NCBI GenBank assembly: GCA_012841995.1
Contig: DUTQ01000014.1
Span: forward strand, 1 to 6,319
Direction: 5' to 3'
DNA from: Thermoanaerobacterales bacterium
GTDB taxonomy: Bacteria; Bacillota; Thermosediminibacteria; Thermosediminibacterales; Tepidanaerobacteraceae
DNA: 6,319 nucleotides
Shown: positions 1 through 4,997 of the stretch, piece after piece
How the letters are laid out: every line of letters begins with the position of its first letter
Position numbering within the stretch: the first letter of the stretch is position 1
The notes under the pieces: model-generated
The model's input: the letters and a program-made list of their open reading frames with translations, nothing else
What the model was told of the DNA's origin: nothing
Databases searched by the model: none
Program-made: the position numbers and the translations under genes

Positions 1-68
1 GAATATATATATTAACAGAAAAATTACAAAAAATAAAACAATATTGCATTTGCGATGATATTAAACAA

Positions 69-97
69 TTGAGTGTTTTTATTACATTTTGTAAAAA
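69..97 (+). promoter_or_regulatory. Candidate promoter for the XRE-cupin regulator
   Basis: TTGAGT at 69-74 and TAAAAA at 92-97 are separated by 17 bases and loosely match sigma-A -35 and -10 boxes (4 of 6 each). Transcription would start near 104, leaving a leader of about 120 nt before the regulator. The DNA here is so AT-rich that such matches arise by chance. A competing weak option is an extended -10-like TGATATTAA at 56-64 with no good -35. Confidence 0.25.
82..94. promoter_or_regulatory. Short dyad between the putative -35 and -10 boxes
   Basis: TTACA (82-86), a TTT centre, and TGTAA (90-94) form a perfect 5-bp inverted repeat, with further pairing possible at T79-T80 with A96-A97. 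It lies inside the candidate regulator promoter, where an autorepressor could bind. It is short and AT-rich, so its role is inference. Confidence 0.2.
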
Positions 98-141
98 CAT
101 GAAAATCTATGTGGATTTAAAAACCGAAAAGTTAATTTGAA

Positions 142-159
142 TTAGGAAATATTCCCTAA
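142..159. promoter_or_regulatory. Near-perfect 18-bp palindrome upstream of the regulator, candidate operator
   Basis: TTAGGAAATATTCCCTAA is symmetric at 8 of 9 base pairs; only A147/C154 mismatch. It contains a GG/CC step in each arm, unusual in this AT-rich spacer, and lies about 65 bp before the regulator start. Dyads of this size commonly bind dimeric HTH proteins, so autoregulation by the neighbouring XRE-cupin protein is the natural guess. No second copy was found in front of hyuA, which weakens the case that it is that regulator's only target type. Confidence 0.35.
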
Positions 160-170
160 ACCTACGACTA

Positions 171-197
171 CTCATCTAAACTACTTATCTCATCTAA
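171..197 (+). repeat. 9-bp direct repeat CTCATCTAA in the regulator leader
   Basis: CTCATCTAA occurs at 171-179 and 189-197, with starts 18 bp apart. The surrounding stretch 156-197 is a degenerate repetition of CTAAAC, CTACT and ATCTAA units (for example CTAAAC at 156-161 and again at 176-181), giving a pyrimidine-rich leader just before the ribosome binding site. It could be slippage-generated or a spaced binding site; nothing in the sequence decides this. Confidence 0.4.
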
Positions 198-206
198 TTA
201 GTAAAG

Positions 207-214
207 AAAGGAGG
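207..214 (+). promoter_or_regulatory. Strong Shine-Dalgarno that fixes the regulator start at 223
   Basis: AAAGGAGG at 207-214 is a near-ideal Shine-Dalgarno. The next 8 bases continue a run of seven Gs (213-219) and lead to ATA at 223, so ATA sits at the usual distance. No ATG, GTG or TTG in this frame lies between the in-frame stops at 199-204 and codon 385. The site therefore supports initiation at 223 (ATA) or, less well spaced, at 220 (ATC). Confidence 0.6.
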
Positions 215-222
215 GGGGGATC

Positions 223-783
223 ATAAAGAAGGATATTGGCAAAAAGATTAAAGAATTACGGAACTCTCGAGGTTTAACTTTAAAACAATTAAGCGAAAAA
301 GCGGATCTTTCAATCAGCTTTTTATCGCAAGTTGAAAGAGGGATAGCTTCTATTGCTGTAACTTCTCTTGAAAAAATCGCAGATGTGTTTGAGGTAGAGT
401 TGTCATATTTTTTCACACCACCTCAAAAACATGATTCATTAATCTTGCGAAGCTATGAGCAAAAAGTTTTTTCTGTGGAGGAATCCAGGATTTACCATAG
501 ACTGGGCAATGATGCAAATGAAAAGGTATTAGAACCGTTGTTGATAAGTCTATTGCCTAATCAGACTAGAGAGGAAATAACTCCATATTCACACGAAGGG
601 GAAGAATTTGTCTATGTTTTAGAAGGCATCTTGACGATTTTTGTAGGAAATCAAGAATATCAATTAAACCCTGGCGATAGTGTTCACATGTCATCTACAA
701 TTCCTCACGAATGGGCCAATTTCACAAATAAATTAGTCAAAGTATTATCTGTAAGTACCCCACGAATTTTTGGTCGTAAATAA
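223..783 (+). CDS. XRE-family transcriptional regulator with C-terminal cupin sensor domain
   Basis: Cytoplasmic DNA-binding regulator, probably controlling itself and the downstream hydantoinase/transporter genes. From an ATA start at 223 it is 186 aa, the usual size for HTH-cupin regulators of the PuuR type. Residues 5-64 form a full HTH_3 domain (IGKKIKELR, GLTLKQLSEKADLS, SFLSQVERG at 32-40, SLEKIADVFEVELSYFF). Residues about 108-180 are a cupin_2 barrel with SHEGEEFVYVLEG (H124, E128), NPGD (149-152) and H162, consistent with a metal or small-ligand pocket; Tyr122 stands where many cupins have the first His. The first ATG/GTG/TTG-type start is GTG at 385, which lacks a Shine-Dalgarno and would delete the whole HTH, so it is rejected. 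The start is therefore a rare AUA codon, a point mutation of ATG, or a sequencing error. Apart from the start the frame is intact. Ligand and sign of regulation are unknown. Confidence 0.85.
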   Translation: MKKDIGKKIKELRNSRGLTLKQLSEKADLSISFLSQVERGIASIAVTSLEKIADVFEVELSYFFTPPQKHDSLILRSYEQKVFSVEESRIYHRLGNDANEKVLEPLLISLLPNQTREEITPYSHEGEEFVYVLEGILTIFVGNQEYQLNPGDSVHMSSTIPHEWANFTNKLVKVLSVSTPRIFGRK

Positions 784-795
784 AAGTCTAAATAT

Positions 796-812
796 GATAA
801 ATATTAAATATC
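796..812. promoter_or_regulatory. AT-rich dyad in the -35 region upstream of hyuA
   Basis: GATAAATATTAAATATC pairs at 6 of 8 positions around T804. It covers the place where a -35 box would lie for the promoter at 817-825. It may be a binding site for the adjacent regulator or simply chance symmetry in AT-rich DNA. Confidence 0.2.
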
Positions 813-816
813 GTCA

Positions 817-825
817 TGCTATAAC
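817..825 (+). promoter_or_regulatory. Candidate extended -10 promoter of hyuA
   Basis: TGCTATAAC matches the extended -10 consensus TGnTATAAT in all but the last base. The -35 region (ATAAAT or GATAAA around 796-802) is poor, which an extended -10 can compensate. Transcription would begin near 831-832, giving a leader of about 117 nt before hyuA. An alternative, TTGGTC at 770-775 with TATGAT at 793-798 and a 17-bp spacer, begins inside the end of the regulator gene. Confidence 0.4.
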
Positions 826-838
826 GTAACCATGTTAT
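821..838. promoter_or_regulatory. Dyad overlapping the hyuA promoter, candidate operator
   Basis: ATAAC at 821-825 and GTTAT at 834-838 form an inverted repeat with an 8-bp centre. It overlaps the last five bases of the -10 box and runs across the predicted transcription start, the classical position for a repressor site. The binding protein is inferred to be the upstream XRE-cupin regulator; the sequence does not prove it. Confidence 0.35.
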
Positions 839-893
839 TTCAAAAATTCAAAATAAGCAGTCAAACAGGAATTAAGTCAAAATTAAATAAAAA

Positions 894-918
894 ATGTGGG
901 GTTCTCTACATCTTTATT
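894..918 (+). terminator. Weak hairpin with short U-rich tail before hyuA, possible terminator or attenuator
   Basis: ATGTGGG at 894-900 and TCTACAT at 905-911 can pair over a 4-nt loop, with two G-U pairs, followed by CTTTATT. It could end the regulator transcript or attenuate read-through into hyuA. The stem is short and the tail imperfect, so it is a weak call; ATGT/ACAT symmetry could equally be a protein site. The rest of 784-948 shows no recognised riboswitch or gene. Confidence 0.25.
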
Positions 919-948
919 AATATATAAAAAAATAGGGAGGTTTTATAA

Positions 949-3030
949 ATGGTTTGGAGAGTCGGTGTAGATATTGGAGGAGCCTTTACAGATCTATATG
1001 CATTAGATCAGAAAACTGGAAAAAACGAGTGGATAAAGGTTGAATCCTCACCACCTAATTTTGAAGAAGGAGTTCTTCATGGCTTTGATGAGCTGGAAAA
1101 ACATGGAGTCCAACTAAAAGATGCAAATCAAGTAATTCATGGTCAAACTGTAGTTATAAACACAATTATTACCAGGAGCGGTGCAAATGTCGGTTTTATA
1201 ACAACATCGGGATATGACATTCTAGATATCCAGAGAGCGAACCGAAGAGACATCTTCAATTTGAAATACAAGAAACCAACTCCATTTGTTTCCAGATACA
1301 TGACCGAATGGATTGATGAGCGTATAGATTCTGATGAAAGCATATACAAGCCGTTAAACGAACAGGAAGTTAAACAAGCTACAGAATCACTCATTAAAAA
1401 AGGTGCAGATTCTATTGCAATAGGATTTATAAACAGCTACATAAATCCGGAACATGAAATAAAAGCAAGAGAAATCGTTGTTAAAACACTTAAGGAACAC
1501 GGTATAGAAAATCCTCTTGTTACAATTTCCAGTGATTTGAGCCGTGAATGGAGAGAGTATGAGCGCTTTAACACAGCTGTTTTAAATGCTTATGTGCAGC
1601 CAATATTTGTAAAATATATAGAAAAACTCGAAAAAGCGCTTAAGGAAAGAGGATTTAATGGAGTGTTTTACTTAACTCTTGCTTCTGGGGGAATGGCTAC
1701 ATCAGATTATGCGAAAAAATACCCAATAACCACAGTTGAAGGCGGGCCAATAGCTGGAATCATAGGAGGCATAATATTAGGTGAACTATTAGATGAAAAT
1801 GACATTATCGTAATCGATGGCGGCAGCACAACTACTAAGGCCGGTCTTGCTAAGGACTTGACACCTCAAGTAAGTACGGAATATTGGATTGAACAAGATG
1901 ATTGGAATGCAGGTTATCCAACCAAGGTGCCAGTTATAAATATCAATGAGATTGGTACAGGTGGAACGAGTATCGTATGGGTCGATGAAGCGGGAAACCT
2001 TCAGGTTGGACCAGAGGCGGCAGGCTCAAGGCCTGGACCAGTATGTTATGGAATGGGAGGAAAAAGGCCAACATTAACAGATGCATATGTAATTGCTGGT
2101 TATTTAAACCCTGATCACTTGCTTGGAGGGAAACTTAAAATACACAAGGACTTAGCTGAAGACGCCTTTAGAGATATTGCAAACAAATTGAATATTGATA
2201 TAAAAGATGCTGCTTATGGTGCTATCAGAGTAGCAAACGATAACTCATCAAACCTCATAAGGTTAATTTCAATTAGAAGAGGGTTTGACCCAAGAGAATT
2301 TACACTTATAGCCCATGGTGGTTCTGGACCAATGATGGCTCCATTCCTTGCTGAAGAGCTGGCAATACCCAAAATGGTAGTTCCATCAATTCAAAGCGGA
2401 GTGTTTAATGCTTGGGGAATGCTAGGATTGGATATAAGGCATGAATTAGTCCAGACTAGCATAATTCCGATTAAAGAAACTGAAGAGTTTCTCGAATTGA
2501 TTAACTCCACATTTGAAGAACTTGAACGCAAGATCAAAGCTGCATTTGAAACTGAAAACATAAATCCAAACACTGTTGAGATGCAAAGGTACTTAGATAT
2601 GAAGTACGAAGGCCAAGCACATACGGTAAAGGTTCCATGTCCGGACGGCAAGCTGGGAATTAAGGAGATTAAGGATGTAGTGAATTTATACCATGATGCT
2701 CATTATAAAGAATACGGCTTTAATTTACCAGATAGTGTTGTGGAAATAGTTAACTATGATACAGCAGGTCTATACAGGATTGAGCATCCGAAGATTGAAA
2801 AACAAACAGATCAGGGCTCTGCTGAAGATGCCTTTTTGGGTGAAAGAAAGGTATATAATGGCACAAAAGAAATGATGGTACCTGTATACAAGAAGGAAAA
2901 ACTTCCAGCTGGCGCAACCTTAAAAGGGCTATGTATAATCGAGGGCGATACATCAACAATAGTTGTTACCGAAAAGTTCAAAGCAAGTCATGATGAATAT
3001 GGAAATCTAATCATGACACGGGGGGAATAG
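949..3030 (+). CDS. hyuA: Hydantoinase/oxoprolinase family protein, subunit A (HyuA-like)
   Basis: ATP-binding subunit of a two-part cytoplasmic enzyme that opens cyclic amides or ureides using ATP; 693 aa, normal for the family. Starts at ATG 949, 8 nt after AGGGAGG at 934-940. The N-terminal Hydant_A_N part begins with the phosphate-binding VDIGGAFTD (7-15) and IHGQTVVINTIITR, then the SREWREYERFNTAVLNAYV segment. The central ASKHA-fold core carries a second phosphate motif DGGSTTTK (290-297), NEIGTGGTSI (333-342), VGPEAAGSRPGPVCYGMGG (353-371), PTLTDAY (374-380) and AHGGSGP (455-461). The rest is the C-terminal Hydant_A domain. No truncation or frameshift was seen. With hyuB and an NCS1 permease alongside, hydantoin or N-methylhydantoin-type substrates fit best. 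5-oxoproline, other lactams, or a carboxylase role as in acetone/acetophenone carboxylase cannot be excluded, although no carboxylase gamma subunit is present. Confidence 0.9.
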   Translation: MVWRVGVDIGGAFTDLYALDQKTGKNEWIKVESSPPNFEEGVLHGFDELEKHGVQLKDANQVIHGQTVVINTIITRSGANVGFITTSGYDILDIQRANRRDIFNLKYKKPTPFVSRYMTEWIDERIDSDESIYKPLNEQEVKQATESLIKKGADSIAIGFINSYINPEHEIKAREIVVKTLKEHGIENPLVTISSDLSREWREYERFNTAVLNAYVQPIFVKYIEKLEKALKERGFNGVFYLTLASGGMATSDYAKKYPITTVEGGPIAGIIGGIILGELLDENDIIVIDGGSTTTKAGLAKDLTPQVSTEYWIEQDDWNAGYPTKVPVININEIGTGGTSIVWVDEAGNLQVGPEAAGSRPGPVCYGMGGKRPTLTDAYVIAGYLNPDHLLGGKLKIHKDLAEDAFRDIANKLNIDIKDAAYGAIRVANDNSSNLIRLISIRRGFDPREFTLIAHGGSGPMMAPFLAEELAIPKMVVPSIQSGVFNAWGMLGLDIRHELVQTSIIPIKETEEFLELINSTFEELERKIKAAFETENINPNTVEMQRYLDMKYEGQAHTVKVPCPDGKLGIKEIKDVVNLYHDAHYKEYGFNLPDSVVEIVNYDTAGLYRIEHPKIEKQTDQGSAEDAFLGERKVYNGTKEMMVPVYKKEKLPAGATLKGLCIIEGDTSTIVVTEKFKASHDEYGNLIMTRGE

Positions 3031-3033
3031 AAA

Positions 3034-3126
3034 ATGATTGTACACCTTTCATACGAGTTACCTAGTACGGGTATGGATAACAAGCAAATAAATATAAAAA
3101 ATGCAAGAGGTGAACAAAATGATTAA
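3034..3126 (+). CDS. Possible 30-aa small ORF in the hyuA-hyuB gap, overlapping the hyuB start
   Basis: ATG at 3034 lies 8 nt after a G6 run (3020-3025) that can pair with the anti-Shine-Dalgarno. The frame fills the gap and stops at TAA 3124-3126, five bases inside hyuB, so its ribosomes would end at the hyuB start. The product begins MIVHLSYELPSTGMDNKQIN and ends NARGEQND. It could be a leader peptide coupling hyuA and hyuB translation. The HLSY...N-K-INI opening faintly resembles the N-terminus of cyclase-family (kynurenine formamidase-like) hydrolases, so it could also be a gene remnant; this resemblance is from memory and weak. It may also be a chance ORF. Confidence 0.3.
   Translation: MIVHLSYELPSTGMDNKQINIKNARGEQND
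3105..3112 (+). promoter_or_regulatory. Shine-Dalgarno that sets the hyuB start at 3119
   Basis: AAGAGGTG precedes ATG 3119 by 6 nt. The alternative in-frame ATG at 3101 has only A/T-rich sequence upstream and itself contains this Shine-Dalgarno, so 3119 is preferred and shortens the protein by six residues. Confidence 0.7.
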
Positions 3127-4849
3127 AGATACTGTGTCAATTAGGATTATAAAGAGTTCTTTAGATAATATTGCAAAAGAGATGTTCTGGGCAACAGTAA
3201 AAACTGCTAAAAGCAGTATCATTTATGAAACTTTTGACTTTGCTCCGGCACTTACCAATGCCGATGGTGATTTGATATCAATAGGAACAGGGATACCGGT
3301 ATTTCTCGGCGTCATGCCCATTATTGCCAAGGCTGTAATGGAAGATATCGAGAAACATAATTTGGGGTTAACCCCTGGCGATATCTTTGTCATAAACGAC
3401 CCATATAGAATCAGTACTCATTTAAACGACGTTGCATTGGCGATGCCAATATTCTACAAAGATGAGCTCATTGCCATAGGCACTATAAGAGGGCACGTCA
3501 ATGATGTGGGAGGTATGAACCCTGGAAGTTGGGGCCCTGATGCAACAGAGATATTCCAAGAAGGATTGGTTATTCCCACATCTCATTTCTATAAAGATGG
3601 AAAATTAAACACTGAGGTTGTAAGGCTAATATTGCACAATAGCAGAATTCCGGATTTTGTTTATGGTGACTTAGAGGCTTTTGCTGCAGCACTGAGATAT
3701 GCCTATGGGAGATTAAATGAACTATGTGATAAGTATGGTGTTGAGCTCGTCCGGGAGGCTATGGATGATAGAATAGATGATGGAAGAATAATGGCTAAAA
3801 ATAGGCTTAAAGAGTTGAAAAAAGGAGAATTCTTTGCTGAAGAGAGAATAGAAAAATATGAAGGAATGGATGAAGATCTGAGAATAACAGCAAAGATTAA
3901 AATTACTGATGACAAGTTTATAGTAGACTTTACTGACAACCCGCCACAGGTAAAGGCACCTATCAATACAACATATGCAGGAGTATATACTGCAGTTGCA
4001 ACGGCTTTTACTGCGGTAACTGATCCTCATGTAGCCCTTAACCAAGGATATCTGGAAGCATTAGAAGTTATTTGTCCAGAAGGGACTTTGTTTAATGCGC
4101 TTTCACCGGCTCCGGTAAGCTGTTATTGGGAGACTACCTTTTATGCAGTTGACCTGATATGGAAAGCGCTAGCTCCGCACTTCCCTGATAAATTTACAGC
4201 AGGGCATTTTCTGTCTGTGGTAAGTGAAACTCTTAGTATGATGGACCCAAGAGATAATAAATATAAAATCCTATGTGAACCCAATCCCGGAGGTTGGGGA
4301 GGCGGAATTGACAAAGATGGCGAAACTTGCCTTGTTTCGGTAGCAGATGGTGAAACCTATTGTCATCCCGTAGAGGTTATTGAAAGAGATTACCCGATTA
4401 GAGTAGAGCGCATGAGCTTGAATTTTGACGATGGAATAGGCCATGGAGCTCATAGAGGTGGGTTTGGCATGAGGAAAGACTATAGGGTGCTTGCAGATGA
4501 GGCTAACATGGTATGTTCGATAAATAGAATACAATATCCACCATGGGGTGTGGAAGGTGGAGAAGATGGGTCATGTAACCATATTGTTGTAATAAGAGAT
4601 GGAAAAGATATTTGGGATGGAGGCAGAGCCTCTGATTTTACCATAAATAAAGGTGATATTGTGAGTATCAGAAGTGGAGGAGGTGCCGGTTGGGGCGGTC
4701 CTTCAGAGCGTGATCCGCAATTAGTGCTTGAAGATTACAAAAATGGATTAGTATCAATAGAAGAGGCTAAAGAAGTTTATAAAGTAGTTATAGATTCAAA
4801 CGACCTTTCCGTAGAATTAGAAGCCACAAAAAAACTTAGAAATGAATAA
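3119..4849 (+). CDS. hyuB: Hydantoinase/oxoprolinase family protein, subunit B (HyuB-like)
   Basis: Partner of HyuA in an ATP-dependent cyclic-amide-opening enzyme; 576 aa from ATG 3119, a full-length Hydantoinase_B protein. Family signatures in order: LTPGDIFVINDPY (the NDPY at 93-96) followed by THLND (100-104; relatives usually have GGTHLPD), GHVNDVGGMNPGS (125-137), EIFQEG (144-149), VDFTDNPPQVKAPINTTYAGV in the middle, NPGGWGGGIDKDG, and the C-terminal glycine-rich GGGAGWGGPSERDP (520-533) followed by VLEDYKNGLVSIEEAKEVYKVV. His and Asp residues in the first two motifs are likely metal or active-site ligands, by analogy with the family. It begins 88 bp after hyuA with no terminator between, so the two are almost certainly co-transcribed. 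No damage seen. Substrate is as uncertain as for HyuA. Confidence 0.9.
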   Translation: MIKDTVSIRIIKSSLDNIAKEMFWATVKTAKSSIIYETFDFAPALTNADGDLISIGTGIPVFLGVMPIIAKAVMEDIEKHNLGLTPGDIFVINDPYRISTHLNDVALAMPIFYKDELIAIGTIRGHVNDVGGMNPGSWGPDATEIFQEGLVIPTSHFYKDGKLNTEVVRLILHNSRIPDFVYGDLEAFAAALRYAYGRLNELCDKYGVELVREAMDDRIDDGRIMAKNRLKELKKGEFFAEERIEKYEGMDEDLRITAKIKITDDKFIVDFTDNPPQVKAPINTTYAGVYTAVATAFTAVTDPHVALNQGYLEALEVICPEGTLFNALSPAPVSCYWETTFYAVDLIWKALAPHFPDKFTAGHFLSVVSETLSMMDPRDNKYKILCEPNPGGWGGGIDKDGETCLVSVADGETYCHPVEVIERDYPIRVERMSLNFDDGIGHGAHRGGFGMRKDYRVLADEANMVCSINRIQYPPWGVEGGEDGSCNHIVVIRDGKDIWDGGRASDFTINKGDIVSIRSGGGAGWGGPSERDPQLVLEDYKNGLVSIEEAKEVYKVVIDSNDLSVELEATKKLRNE

Positions 4850-4901
4850 AATCTGAAAGAAAACAAGCATAGAGCTATTTAATTGACAATATCAGCAAGC
4901 A

Positions 4902-4943
4902 TTTCAATTACCTGGCGCTAATGTTAGTGCCAGGTAATTGAAA
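4902..4943. repeat. Long, nearly perfect inverted repeat (hairpin) between hyuB and the permease gene
   Basis: Bases 4902-4920 pair with 4925-4943 across a 4-nt loop (ATGT): a 19-bp stem whose only non-Watson-Crick pair is G4917 with U4928. The core CCTGGCGCTA / TAGTGCCAGG is GC-richer than its surroundings. The stem is followed by AAATAAC on the + strand and has no U-run on either side, so it is not a classical intrinsic terminator. As RNA it could protect the 3' end of hyuAB mRNA, be a processing site or lower permease expression; as DNA it could bind a protein or be a mobile-repeat remnant. A TTGACA at 4883-4888 lies just upstream but lacks a convincing -10 box. The rest of 4850-4997 shows no gene. 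Confidence 0.75.
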
Positions 4944-4983
4944 ATAACTATGAAACTCGATAATATGGCGGAACTTATAAATT

Positions 4984-4991
4984 GAGGAGGG
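4984..4991 (+). promoter_or_regulatory. Shine-Dalgarno of the NCS1 permease gene
   Basis: GAGGAGGG ends 6 nt before ATG 4998 and is a strong site, which settles the permease start. A weak GATAAT at 4959-4964 lies upstream, with TTGAAA at 4938-4943 only 15 bp before it, so a separate promoter is possible but poorly supported. Confidence 0.65.
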
Positions 4992-4997
4992 ATATAA

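Noticed and set aside
109..114. ATGTGG shared by the regulator leader (109-114) and hyuA leader (894-899) as a common operator
   Set aside because: Only six bases match, and the flanking symmetry present at 894-911 is absent at 109; this is expected by chance.
385..783. GTG-initiated 132-aa cupin-only protein
   Set aside because: It has no Shine-Dalgarno, and the same open frame continues upstream into an intact HTH domain preceded by a strong ribosome site at 207-214, so the longer reading is the real gene.
921..926. TATATA as the hyuA -10 box
   Set aside because: Transcription would start at about the Shine-Dalgarno at 934-940, leaving no room for ribosome binding, and no suitable -35 was seen.
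3101..3118. Upstream ATG for hyuB (six extra residues MQEVNK)
   Set aside because: There is no ribosome site before 3101, and the AAGAGGTG that serves ATG 3119 lies within these codons.
3703..4045. Two minus-strand frames opposite hyuB
   Set aside because: Both are antisense to conserved HyuB sequence, lack family features and are low-complexity Ser/Ile/Tyr-rich translations.
4902..4943. Rho-independent terminator call for the hairpin
   Set aside because: Neither strand has a U-run after the stem (AAATAAC on +, TGCTTGC on - after the paired bases), so it is listed as an inverted repeat.
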